11,532 nt of DNA from positions 1 through 11,532 of the forward strand of contig CALCMV010000378.1 of the NCBI GenBank assembly GCA_937967535.1, given 5' to 3'. The DNA comes from an uncultured Saprospiraceae bacterium (GTDB lineage Bacteria > Bacteroidota > Bacteroidia > Chitinophagales > Saprospiraceae). The translations under genes were made by a program, and so were the position numbers. The notes below the pieces were generated by a model. It made no database searches. It saw nothing but the letters and a program-made list of their open reading frames with translations, and had not been told where the DNA came from. Positions 1-7,468 of the stretch are shown here, piece by piece (the first letter of the stretch is position 1; each line of letters begins with the position of its first letter).

Positions 1-13
1 CAATGAATTTAAG

Positions 14-108
14 TACCAAGACAGAATTATCTTTAGAACTTGTTTAAAAGCTATAAACTAAGAACCGATAGCCTTCAAATACATTCTAAATCTAATTCTG
101 TCTTGGTA
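14..108. repeat. 16-bp perfect inverted repeat, widely spaced
   Basis: The arms at 14-29 and 93-108 are exact reverse complements, separated by 63 bp. A further 9-bp pair (1-9 with 148-156) lies outside them, so the two pairs are nested. No coding sequence is convincing here: the 66-codon frame from 40 to 240 uses a TTG start and resembles nothing I know. The structure could be the end of an element that begins left of the window, or a structured upstream region of the gene at 246. Confidence 0.55.
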
Positions 109-146
109 AGTGGGTGGACTGAACTAAGCGACACTTTTAATTATGA

Positions 147-167
147 TAATTCATTGAAAATGAATTA
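147..167. repeat. 8-bp stem hairpin with 5-base loop
   Basis: The arms 147-154 and 160-167 are perfect complements around the loop at 155-159. The stem is AT-rich and no T-run follows, so a terminator is unlikely. It lies 79 bp upstream of the start codon at 246. Confidence 0.4.
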
Positions 168-186
168 CTTATTTAAACTTAAACTT

Positions 187-205
187 TCCCGACAACTGTA
201 CGGGA
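187..205. promoter_or_regulatory. TCCCG...CGGGA inverted repeat upstream of the BatD-like gene
   Basis: The half-sites TCCCG (187-191) and CGGGA (201-205) flank nine bases, about 40 bp before the start codon at 246. A closely related, fully palindromic 18-bp site lies at 7087-7104, about 47 bp before the gene starting at 7039. The similar sequence and position suggest either a shared operator or an interspersed palindromic repeat; the sequence alone cannot separate these. Confidence 0.3.
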
Positions 206-245
206 TAAACTTGTACTTCCACTTACTTGTAGAGAATTAATTAGC

Positions 246-1229
246 ATGTTGATTTTTAATAAATTGCAAAACCAATTAGGAATTGGGAATCCACCATTCA
301 CGATACTACTCACAATATTTATTTCTTTTTTTGTTGCAAATACAAAAGCGCAGGTCAGTGTAGCAGCCCTTTTGGACAGCACCACTATACTCATCGGCGA
401 CCAAACGGATTTGCATTTGCAGGTCACTTCACCTCCAAATGTCGCGGTACAATTTCCGGTGATTACTGCACAGCAATTGGGCGATTTGGAAATCCTCAAA
501 ACCAACCAACCTGATACCCTTCAAGCCTCTGCGACCCAACTTACCATTCAACAAAATATCACCGTAACAGCTTTTGATTCAGGCTTTTATCGTATTCCCG
601 AATTGCCATTCAAATATGGCAATCAAACCCTCTACTCCAAGCCACTCGAATTGCAAGTACTCACTTTGCAGATTGACAGTACCTTCATTGCGCCCATCAA
701 ACCCATCCGAAATGTACCGATTACATTGCGCGAAATCGCTACGATGATTGGGACATTTCTGGCGATAATTGCCTTAGTGGTTCTTCTGATTTGGTGGCTT
801 CGTCGTCGCAACCAAAAAGAGCCTGAACCCGAACCTATCTACGTACCACCCGCACATATTCCCGCATTGGAAAAACTAAATATATTGGAAAAAGAAAAAC
901 TCTGGCAACAAGATAAAACAAAAGAATACTACACGCGCCTGACCTATATTTTCAGAGAATATCTCGAAAATCGTTATGGCGTAAATGCCCTTGAATCTAC
1001 CACCGACGAAATACTCGGCTGGCTAAGTCGCGAAAAATTTTCCGACGACCTCACCACCAAATTACGCAATACTTTACAGGCATCTGACTTGGTAAAATTC
1101 GCCAAATCAAAACCCGGTGTTGATATTCACCAAAATGCACTCGATACGGCGTATGAATTTATTCATGCCACCAAAAAAACATTGACAGAAGAAGACGAAG
1201 CGCAATTAAAAATTTCCAACAAAAAATAA
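246..1229 (+). CDS. BatD-like membrane protein (327 aa)
   Basis: This is a secreted-then-anchored protein. Residues 18-35 form a signal peptide with likely cleavage before Q36. Residues 38-160 are a periplasmic beta-rich region resembling the BatD Ig-like domain. Residues 166-185 are one transmembrane helix ending in a basic stretch (RRR 186-188). Residues 190-327 form a charged cytoplasmic helical domain with the pattern YYTRLTYIFREYLENRYG at 228-245. This arrangement is typical of the small BatD/DUF4381-like proteins that Bacteroidota usually encode inside moxR-bat clusters, where they are thought to act with MoxR ATPases and VWA proteins in the envelope. No moxR, DUF58 or VWA gene is visible within 1.4 kb downstream, and only 245 bp upstream can be seen. 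The start is the only ATG that keeps the signal peptide. Family assignment is fairly sure; function is inferred. Confidence 0.75.
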   Translation: MLIFNKLQNQLGIGNPPFTILLTIFISFFVANTKAQVSVAALLDSTTILIGDQTDLHLQVTSPPNVAVQFPVITAQQLGDLEILKTNQPDTLQASATQLTIQQNITVTAFDSGFYRIPELPFKYGNQTLYSKPLELQVLTLQIDSTFIAPIKPIRNVPITLREIATMIGTFLAIIALVVLLIWWLRRRNQKEPEPEPIYVPPAHIPALEKLNILEKEKLWQQDKTKEYYTRLTYIFREYLENRYGVNALESTTDEILGWLSREKFSDDLTTKLRNTLQASDLVKFAKSKPGVDIHQNALDTAYEFIHATKKTLTEEDEAQLKISNKK

Positions 1230-1238
1230 AAATAAACT

Positions 1239-1267
1239 GTCATTCCAAACTTGATTTGGAATCTGCC
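1239..1267. repeat. Hairpin element, inverted copy of the 1327 and 1533 hairpins
   Basis: The stem 1242-1249/1255-1262 (8 bp, 5-base loop) starts 13 bases after the stop codon of the BatD-like gene. Read on the minus strand it shares its flanks (CAGATTC before, GAATGAC after) with the hairpins at 1327-1348 and 1533-1553, while the inner stem differs with pairing kept. With the 1327 hairpin it frames a 113-bp cassette (1239-1351) with inverted ends. A second 6-bp stem pairs 1262-1267 with 1275-1280. Confidence 0.6.
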
Positions 1268-1303
1268 AGGTCTCGGCAGAATGTCAACAAGAGCTTCCAT
1301 TTA

Positions 1304-1362
1304 AAATGGTGCTAAAACCCGGGCAGATTCCGCGTCGTAGCGCGGAATGACGATTTTTTTGG
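1304..1362 (+). repeat. Interspersed hairpin repeat, copy A
   Basis: It aligns with 1510-1570 without gaps up to the hairpin loop, with scattered substitutions. It contains the GC-rich stem 1327-1334/1341-1348. The shared parts are AAATGGTG, the block before the hairpin ending CAGATTC, and GAATGACGATT after it. It looks like a REP-type intergenic repeat rather than gene sequence. Confidence 0.6.
1327..1360 (+). terminator. Possible intrinsic terminator of the BatD-like gene
   Basis: An 8-bp GC-rich stem (1327-1334 with 1341-1348, six-base loop) is followed five bases later by seven Ts (1354-1360), about 100 bp after the stop codon at 1229. The shape fits a Rho-independent terminator, but the same hairpin belongs to a repeat family, so termination may be incidental. 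Confidence 0.35.
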
Positions 1363-1463
1363 GAAGGTGTAATTGGGGAAAATATTTTATCTTTCTCATA
1401 ATCAGAACTTAACATTTTAGCTAAATTTCACAGTACATAACGACAGCTATCGTGGACGGCAAG

Positions 1464-1513
1464 ATTTCGAACAGCTAGAGAAAATTCATGAATTTTCTCT
1501 AGCTGTTCGAAAT
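1464..1513. repeat. Perfect 50-bp palindrome
   Basis: Bases 1464-1488 and 1489-1513 are exact reverse complements with no spacer; the centre reads TTCATGAA. The right end overlaps the start of repeat copy B (1510). It could extrude as a cruciform or form a 25-bp RNA stem. No T-run follows directly. Confidence 0.85.
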
Positions 1514-1570
1514 GGTGTTAAAATCCGGACAGATTCTGAACACAAATCAGAATGACGATTGATTTTTCGG
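1510..1570 (+). repeat. Interspersed hairpin repeat, copy B
   Basis: It is a diverged direct copy of 1304-1362. Its hairpin (stem 1533-1539/1547-1553, seven-base loop) has changed on both sides of the stem, so pairing is kept: C:G in copy A is T:A here, and the inner stem sequence is different. The 50-bp palindrome abuts its left end. The rest of the gap up to the start codon at 1676 is non-coding. A weak match to the Bacteroidota -7 promoter element, TACTTTAG, lies at 1640-1647, without a good TTG at -33. Confidence 0.6.
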
Positions 1571-1675
1571 TACTTTGTGTAATATTTCGACAAGGGAATG
1601 AGTTAATTAACTGTTAACACTCTCGTATTGCGTTAAGCATACTTTAGTCGAACATCACCAAATTTTCATTGAATC

Positions 1676-3961
1676 ATGAAGTACCTACTCACGACTATAC
1701 TCACAATTTGCTGCCTCCAAATCGAAGCACAAGACCTTTCTATTGGCGATTGGCGGTCGCATCTGCCTCATACTTTTGCGGTATCCGTTACGCAGAGTGA
1801 AGAAGCGATTTATTTTGCAGGAACGGAATCCGTTTTTCTATTGAACAAAGATGATAATTCTATTGAATTGCTCAATAAAGTAACCGGTTTGACCGATGCC
1901 GGCATTCAACGAATTAATTTTAACAATCACAATAATACACTCCTGATTGCCTACACCAACAGCAATATAGATTTGGTGCTTGCTGATAATAATAATGTGA
2001 TTAATATTTCTGCGATAAAAGACGAAGGCATTACGGGCGATAGCCGGATTTATCATATTCGCTTTCAGGAACAATTTGCTTGGCTTTCGACGGGTTTTGG
2101 TATCGTAAAATTGGATATGGAGCAAGCCGAAATCCGTTTTACGACCTTCACCAATTTACGGGTCAATTCAGTGGAAATTTACGAGAATTTCCTTTATGCC
2201 TCCACTGAAGACGGCTTGTACCGTACTCCCTTGAATACAAGCGAACTCTTCCAAGCCAATTTTTCCAACTGGGAAAAAATAGGCGAAACAGAGGGTTTGC
2301 CCTCCGCTTATTACTCTAATGTCAATGAAGCATTTTCCGGCAAATTGTATGCTGATGTCAACGATACCTTATACGTATACGATGGCAATGAATGGGCGTT
2401 TTTTTACCATGAAGACCGCGCAATTGCCTCCTTACATGGCGGTGTCAGCAAATTAATCGCAGCGCGTACCGGCAATTTTGACCGCGTAAATTTGATTGCT
2501 TTGGATGGTACGGCACAGAGCATCACCAATGGCAATTTGGTCGGATCTACTGCCGAAGCGATACAAGATGCCAACGAAGTTGTATGGATTGCCGACCGAT
2601 TTCGTGGTCCGGGTAGTTTTGATACTGCTACGGGTAGCGCACAAGAATATGAGGTAAACGGTCCGAATTCGAGTTCGGTGGGGGAGATTGTAGTGCATCA
2701 AAACGAGGTGTGGGTGGCTTCTACCTCCGTAAAACCCCTCTGGCAACGTCGAGGTAGAAATGACGGTTTTTACCAATATGCTCAAAATCAATGGTCAAAT
2801 TACGAACCGGAAACATTCCCCGACCTCGGCGAGCGCAATTATCTGGATTTTGTGACTATTGCTGTACGTCCTTCGGATGGGCGTATCTTTGCGGGTTCAT
2901 ATACGGGTGGTTTGCTAGAATTTGACGGCACCGAAATGACCTATTACAACGACAACAATTCACCGCTTCAAAGACCAATTGGTGATGATTTTAGCTTGCG
3001 TATCGCAGGACTCACCTTTGACCGCGACGACAATCTTTGGATGACCAATTATGCTGCCCCTTCTCCCATCGCGGTACTCCAACCGGATGGGACTTGGCAT
3101 ACTTTTGCGCCTTCGGTATCTTATAGTTTTCCTACGCAGGTGGTCGTAGATTTTAATGGTTATAAATGGTTTGCATCAGGACAATCGGCAGATGGATTTT
3201 TGGTTTTTGACGATGGCGGTACGCTTGATAATACAACTGACGACCGTTATCTGATAGTCAACAAAAATAACTCGGAGATGGAAAGCGATGCCGTCAAATC
3301 ACTTGCGCTCGACCTCGATGGCAATATGTGGGTCGGTACAAGCAGAGGCTTGCTCGTTTTTGAATGTACAGGGCAAATATTTGACGATGGATGCCCGGGG
3401 CGCAAACCCGTTTTTGAAGAAGGCGATGATGATGAATACCTCTTCAAAGACATCGCCATCAATACGATAGCGATTGACGGGGCGAATCAAAAATGGGTCG
3501 GTACGGATGTCGGGCTGTTTCTTTTGGATGAAGATGTACAAGAAGAACTCCTCGAATTTAATACGCAAAATAGTCCGATTTTTAGCGATGAAATCATAGA
3601 TGTTGCTATTGACGGGAGTACGGGCGAAGTGTTTATCGGTACAGGAAAAGGCATCATTTCGTATCGTGCCGAAGCAACGGATGGTGGCAATTTTTTCAAC
3701 AATGTTTATGCTTTTCCCAATCCGGTACGTCCTGATTATGATGGCATCATAGCTGTCAAAGGATTGGTCGAAAATGCGAATGTCAAAATCACCGATGTCA
3801 GTGGTACTTTGATGTACGAAACCACCTCACTCGGCGGTCAAGCCGTATGGGATGGCAATGACTACAATGGTCGCCGCGCCTCCTCCGGCGTGTATATCGT
3901 ATATGCAACAAGTAGAGACGGACTGGAACATGTGGCAACTAAGATTTTGTTTATGAATTGA
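1676..3961 (+). CDS. porZ: T9SS component PorZ, beta-propeller surface protein (761 aa)
   Basis: PorZ is a cell-surface member of the PorU-PorV-PorQ-PorZ attachment complex that removes the sorting domain from T9SS cargo and anchors the cargo to the surface. The signal peptide is residues 1-18, cleaved before Q19. The mature N-terminus (SIGDWRSHLP, 22-31) and the block SIELLNKVTGLTDAGI (about 62-77) are characteristic of PorZ. Propeller blades show as G-T/S-x-x-G-hydrophobic strands, e.g. near 138 (STGFGIVKLD), 173, 405, 499, 552 (WVGTSRGLLVF), 607 and 653. Residues 676-761 form the type A C-terminal sorting domain, opening with AFPNPV and ending in a VATKILFMN strand. The length is close to that of P. 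gingivalis PorZ. The ATG at 1676 directly precedes the signal peptide. No other por gene is in view, as is common outside Porphyromonas. Confidence 0.92.
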   Translation: MKYLLTTILTICCLQIEAQDLSIGDWRSHLPHTFAVSVTQSEEAIYFAGTESVFLLNKDDNSIELLNKVTGLTDAGIQRINFNNHNNTLLIAYTNSNIDLVLADNNNVINISAIKDEGITGDSRIYHIRFQEQFAWLSTGFGIVKLDMEQAEIRFTTFTNLRVNSVEIYENFLYASTEDGLYRTPLNTSELFQANFSNWEKIGETEGLPSAYYSNVNEAFSGKLYADVNDTLYVYDGNEWAFFYHEDRAIASLHGGVSKLIAARTGNFDRVNLIALDGTAQSITNGNLVGSTAEAIQDANEVVWIADRFRGPGSFDTATGSAQEYEVNGPNSSSVGEIVVHQNEVWVASTSVKPLWQRRGRNDGFYQYAQNQWSNYEPETFPDLGERNYLDFVTIAVRPSDGRIFAGSYTGGLLEFDGTEMTYYNDNNSPLQRPIGDDFSLRIAGLTFDRDDNLWMTNYAAPSPIAVLQPDGTWHTFAPSVSYSFPTQVVVDFNGYKWFASGQSADGFLVFDDGGTLDNTTDDRYLIVNKNNSEMESDAVKSLALDLDGNMWVGTSRGLLVFECTGQIFDDGCPGRKPVFEEGDDDEYLFKDIAINTIAIDGANQKWVGTDVGLFLLDEDVQEELLEFNTQNSPIFSDEIIDVAIDGSTGEVFIGTGKGIISYRAEATDGGNFFNNVYAFPNPVRPDYDGIIAVKGLVENANVKITDVSGTLMYETTSLGGQAVWDGNDYNGRRASSGVYIVYATSRDGLEHVATKILFMN

Positions 3962-3977
3962 ATCCAAGTGTTTAAAA

Positions 3978-4070
3978 ATAATTCAAAATTGAAAACTGCC
4001 ACAAAGACACAAAATATAAATTGCTGATAAGCATGAAAATTCTTTGTGCCTTCGTGTCTTTGTGACAAAA
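3978..4070. repeat. 93-bp fold-back repeat, copy 1 (octamer arms 2+3)
   Basis: It shares length and most bases with 9937-10029, including an identical core around 4015-4048. Outer stem arms at 3998-4010 and 4054-4066 pair at 12 of 13 positions. The left arm has two 8-bp units (CACAAAGA then CACAAAAT, 4000-4015). The right arm has three (TCTTTGTG, CCTTCGTG, TCTTTGTG, 4041-4064). It starts 17 bp after the porZ stop codon and lies between convergent genes, so it may end transcription in one or both directions. Confidence 0.75.
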
Positions 4071-4139
4071 TTAAAGATGTGCAGTAGTATGTGTTTTGGC
4101 TTTTCATATCTGATTGCCCCTAATATTTTACACACTCAT

Positions 4140-5714
4140 TTAATTCCTGATACTAACCAGTTTTGTTCGTTTGGTATATTCGCCATTGCTTATAGTGACG
4201 AGGTGCAGACCTGCGGTAAGGGGCGGAACGGTAAAGTTGACAATCTCGCCTTTGAGTGCTGAAAATTGATGGCTAAATATCAATTGTCCTGATTCATTGA
4301 ATATTTTGAGTTGTGAATTGCCATCGCTAATTGCAAGGAATGAGAGGCTTTCATTCTGGCGTATCGGGTTGGGGAATACCGGTACATCGTCGGCACTACT
4401 GCCCAATGAGGCAGATACAATGGGCGAATACTCTTCTTTGCCACTTGTTTCGACAGCTTTTAGGCGATAATAATATACGATATTTTCATCTACATTGCTA
4501 TCAATGTATTTGTAATCGGTGGAAATGAGGCTGTTGCCTTGTCCGGCTATCCACTTGATGGGTTCAAAGTTGATGGCATCGGTGCTGCGTTCCAATTCAA
4601 AGCCGAGATTATTGGTTTCGGAGGCGGTCGTCCAGTAAATTTTGATGTCATTGTCTTCGGCTTCTGCCCAAATACGGTCAAGTTCAATCGCCAGATTTGG
4701 AGATAGCCCAATGATGTCGAAGTAAGACAAACTGTTGAGGTTTTGTGCTTTGAAGATAGTAGCATCGGGGCAGCTTTCTGTCAATGCACCGCCTTCGGCG
4801 ATGATATTGTCCATTTGTCCGTGTTGGTCTATTAAATTCGTTCCGGGTTGCAAGGTGACATCGTAGGCATAACCCGTTGCTTCTGATGGTGTTGTTACCC
4901 AGCGTCCGGTTGATAAGATGCCCTGATAATCTAACCCGTTACAAGTTGTTGAGAAATTGGCAGAATTATCTTGTTGGTGTTGGAAATAACTCAAGACATT
5001 GAAATCTTGTGGTGCGCTATGAAAACTTAATTCAAAAGGCTCGCGCTCACCCATTCCCGTACCAATGGGAAAAGCATATGTATTGCCTGCCGTTATTGCT
5101 CTGCGAAGTTTGCCTTCGATATAAGTAGACAGGGGATTGCCAAATAGTTGTAAAGCATTGGGGTCGGGATTGTTGATATAGAGTTCGTTGGCATACATGA
5201 TGCCATCGCCACCGTGACTTGCATCATCTGTACGGATTACAATTTCTGTCATTTGAAGGCTATTGGTGACCTCCAAACTGCCGGAACGCAATCGGAATAA
5301 TGAACCAACCACAGGGCTACTTATGGCAACATTGCTGATAGCATTGATACCGGTAAAATCACCGAAAATAGATTGTCCGAGCGTAGTTGGGATTTGTTGG
5401 TTATTAAAAATAACGGTACCCAAACCTATATCCCGATATCGCGCATTATTTGACTTATACAAATCACCTTGCAAGTGTAGCAAGCCGTCATTATTGAGTT
5501 CGCCGACGGCACTGTTAATATGCACATCACCAACAACATATACATTTGCCCCTTGCTCTAGATACATTTGCCCGGCAATAAATAATTCGTGGCTTTGCTG
5601 ACTTTTTCCCTGGGTAAGCAAGCCACAAATAATCGCGGTTGCCAGCAAAAGTCTTAGAATATTACTTGAATATTTTGATATTATAGCCTCCTTGTATTGC
5701 TGATTTTTTTCCAT
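4140..5714 (-). CDS. Secreted or surface protein with T9SS sorting domain (524 aa)
   Basis: The specific function is not recognised. The chosen start (MEKNQQ, codon at 5712-5714) gives a signal peptide with a long polar n-region, hydrophobic core at about 19-34 and cleavage near residues 38-40. Residues 40 to about 340 are beta-rich, with 'VVGDVHINSAVGELNNDG'-type strands common in large Bacteroidota surface proteins. Residues 345-440 resemble a fibronectin III-like module (TASETNNLGFELERSTD). Residues from 445 to the end are a type A sorting domain (VFPNPIR..., ending KLVSIRN), marking it as T9SS cargo. The frame stays open 72 codons further upstream, but only through the octamer array, giving a low-complexity Asn/Gln/Ser/Thr stretch ahead of a good signal peptide; I reject that extension. 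It converges with porZ and follows the gene at 5969-7039 on the same strand. Confidence 0.85.
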   Translation of the reverse strand: MEKNQQYKEAIISKYSSNILRLLLATAIICGLLTQGKSQQSHELFIAGQMYLEQGANVYVVGDVHINSAVGELNNDGLLHLQGDLYKSNNARYRDIGLGTVIFNNQQIPTTLGQSIFGDFTGINAISNVAISSPVVGSLFRLRSGSLEVTNSLQMTEIVIRTDDASHGGDGIMYANELYINNPDPNALQLFGNPLSTYIEGKLRRAITAGNTYAFPIGTGMGEREPFELSFHSAPQDFNVLSYFQHQQDNSANFSTTCNGLDYQGILSTGRWVTTPSEATGYAYDVTLQPGTNLIDQHGQMDNIIAEGGALTESCPDATIFKAQNLNSLSYFDIIGLSPNLAIELDRIWAEAEDNDIKIYWTTASETNNLGFELERSTDAINFEPIKWIAGQGNSLISTDYKYIDSNVDENIVYYYRLKAVETSGKEEYSPIVSASLGSSADDVPVFPNPIRQNESLSFLAISDGNSQLKIFNESGQLIFSHQFSALKGEIVNFTVPPLTAGLHLVTISNGEYTKRTKLVSIRN

Positions 5715-5724
5715 GTTTGAAATT

Positions 5725-5967
5725 GTTGTGTTGACTGACGAGTTGTTGGGTTGACGAGTTGTTGGGTTGACGAATTGTTGAATTGTTGAGTTGACGAGTT
5801 GTTGAATTGTTGAATTGACGAATTGTTGAATTGTTGAATTGTTGAATTGTCGAGTTGACGAGTTGTTGGGTTGACGAATTGTTGTGATAACTATTCCACT
5901 TTTTTCAACAACACAACAATTCAACAACACAACAATTCAACAACTCATCAATTCAACAACTCATAAA
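5725..5967. repeat. Octamer array A with inverted arms
   Basis: The left arm (5737-5888) is 19 consecutive 8-bp units in phase, using GACGAGTT, GTTGGGTT, GACGAATT, GTTGAATT, GTTGAGTT and GTCGAGTT, ending in a degenerate unit. A loop of about 15 bp (5889-5903) follows. The right arm (5904-5967) is in the opposite orientation, with units TTCAACAA, CACAACAA and CTCATCAA. Its end lies one base from the stop codon of the upstream gene (5969-5971), and the array reaches to 11 bp from the start codon at 5714. In RNA the arms would form a long imperfect stem between the two genes. It is not coding. Confidence 0.85.
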
Positions 5968-5968
5968 A

Positions 5969-7039
5969 TTACTCCCAAGCCATCCAAGTGATGATGAGAT
6001 TTTGTGTCCATGAATGATTGCCCATAGCTCCTTCGTCTGCTCTATAAAGATTGATGTTGACACCACTCGAATTGGCACTCCTGACAGAAGCCACAAAGAC
6101 TGCATCAAGTTCCAAGCCTGTATCTGTGCCTTTGACGGTCACAAGTACATTTGGAGGCGTGGTATAGAATGTGGGGAAGTTGATATTCATACTAACGGTG
6201 CCGCCTGTTGGGTTGCCACCTGTATAGGTTTCCATTCCGGTACTCATTTGCTCGAATGTGGTCACTGCACCGGTGAAGGGGCTGACAAATTCAAGTCCTC
6301 TTGTACGGGTCGTGCCTTGTACATCCAGCATTTGAGCCGGTGTATCTGTGCCGATACCTACTCTATTGGCATCTGTATTGATGTACAACAAGTGGTCAAT
6401 ACCATCGCCCACTACACGCATATCGCCTTTAATATCAAGCAAATACATCGGAGTTGCTTGTCCGATACCTACTCTGTTGTTTTCACTATCGGCATATATT
6501 AGGTGGTCAATGCCATCGCCTACTACACGCATACTACCATCTATATCAAGTAAGTGTTGTGGGGCATTTGTACCCACACCTACTCTGTTATTGTCGCTAT
6601 CTGCATATATTAAATGGTCGATACCATCACCCACTACGCGCAGGCTACCTTCTACATCCAACAGATAATCGGGCGTAGCCGTTCCAATACCTACGCGGTT
6701 AGTGTTGGGGTCGGTAAGTATCAAGTGGTCAATGCCATCGCCTACTACGCGCATCTTGGTTTGTGCCCCTGCCTGATTGACAATAAACTCGTTGGCTAGA
6801 CCGTCAGCCATCGCCAATTCATTGCCGCCCGCTACGATTTCCCAAGTATCTTCGGCAGCAAAACCCATGTAGGTATTTTCTCCCACATCGTCATTGTGGT
6901 AGATATAATCGTTGATGCTCAATTGACCATTGACATCAAGGGTATAGTCAGGATTGGGTGTTCCGATTCCTACATTTTGTCCATACAAATAAGGGACTAT
7001 GAACAACATAATGATAGATAAGGTAATTTTTCTTTGCAT
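5969..7039 (-). CDS. Secreted repeat protein with possible H-type-lectin-like C-terminus (356 aa)
   Basis: The signal peptide is residues 1-20, cleaved before Q21. A partial repeat at 21-40 (VGIGTPNPDYTLDVNG) is followed by a unique stretch at 41-96, then four exact-length tandem repeats of 37 residues at 97-133, 134-170, 171-207 and 208-244. Each reads RVVGDGIDHL, then NRVGxG, then a LLD[VI]xG close. VGIGT-P-LDV-G repeats occur in phage tail-fibre-like and Bacteroidota surface proteins and probably form an elongated beta structure. Residues 281-356 (FYTTPPNV, then LIITWMAWE) resemble an H-type lectin fold, a guess from pattern only. There is no T9SS sorting domain, so the export route after Sec is unclear. 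The stop codon abuts octamer array A, and the 524-aa gene follows on the same strand. Confidence 0.75.
   Translation of the reverse strand: MQRKITLSIIMLFIVPYLYGQNVGIGTPNPDYTLDVNGQLSINDYIYHNDDVGENTYMGFAAEDTWEIVAGGNELAMADGLANEFIVNQAGAQTKMRVVGDGIDHLILTDPNTNRVGIGTATPDYLLDVEGSLRVVGDGIDHLIYADSDNNRVGVGTNAPQHLLDIDGSMRVVGDGIDHLIYADSENNRVGIGQATPMYLLDIKGDMRVVGDGIDHLLYINTDANRVGIGTDTPAQMLDVQGTTRTRGLEFVSPFTGAVTTFEQMSTGMETYTGGNPTGGTVSMNINFPTFYTTPPNVLVTVKGTDTGLELDAVFVASVRSANSSGVNINLYRADEGAMGNHSWTQNLIITWMAWE
6308..6751 (-). repeat. Four tandem 111-bp coding repeats
   Basis: These encode the four 37-residue repeats of the protein at 5969-7039. The RVVGDGIDHL block is identical in all four copies at protein level, yet its codons differ between copies at synonymous positions. 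The loops between blocks vary in residues. This points to an old duplication kept by selection, not a recent expansion. Confidence 0.8.
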
Positions 7040-7086
7040 GATATTTATGTTATTGTGTACTTAGCGCAATGTGTTCGCCAATTTTG

Positions 7087-7104
7087 TCCCGATAATTATC
7101 GGGA
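7087..7104. promoter_or_regulatory. Perfect 18-bp palindrome TCCCGATAATTATCGGGA
   Basis: The site is fully self-complementary and lies about 47 bp upstream of the start codon at 7039. The related site at 187-205 has the same TCCCG/CGGGA arms and a similar distance to its gene. Either a dimeric regulator site or a member of a dispersed palindromic repeat family would fit. Confidence 0.35.
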
Positions 7105-7468
7105 TGAATGAAAAATTTTGACTGTTAAAAAATACTTAATTGTTAGTTATTAATTATCAGTAAAAAATAAAATATAATTTAAAATCATTCACTCATTCAA
7201 AATTCATAATTCAAAATTTGGCGAAGATATTATTAGCGATGCTCTTGTATTTTCCTGATTGAGTCCACATTAGAGAGTATAGAAAATCAAAAAATTTGAA
7301 ATTTTATTTTTATATTAAAAACCACAATAAAAAAAATAAATAATTAATATTTTTAATTTTTAAAAATTTAAGAATGACGTATTTACATAATTTTATTATA
7401 ATTATTATTTTAATTAAAAATTAAATTTCGTTAAAATGGTTTTTCTTATTTTTAATGCAGACTCAAGA

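Noticed and set aside
40..240. 66-codon plus-strand frame at the left edge
   Set aside because: It has a TTG start, overlaps inverted repeats, shows no recognisable motif and fits non-coding AT-rich DNA better.
3862..4262. Short frames across the porZ downstream region
   Set aside because: They run through the fold-back repeat and into the antisense of the neighbouring gene, with Cys- and Phe-rich composition typical of non-coding frames.
5715..5930. N-terminal extension of 72 residues on the 524-residue secreted protein
   Set aside because: It is translated entirely from octamer array A, gives Asn/Gln/Ser/Thr low complexity, and would bury a good signal peptide that starts at the ATG at 5714.
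6014..6668. Plus-strand frames of 106 and 162 codons inside the repeat-protein gene
   Set aside because: They are antisense shadows of the 37-residue repeats, which clearly code on the minus strand.
5969..7039. Prophage tail-fibre gene
   Set aside because: VGIGT-type repeats occur in tail fibres, but there is a signal peptide and no other phage gene in the window.
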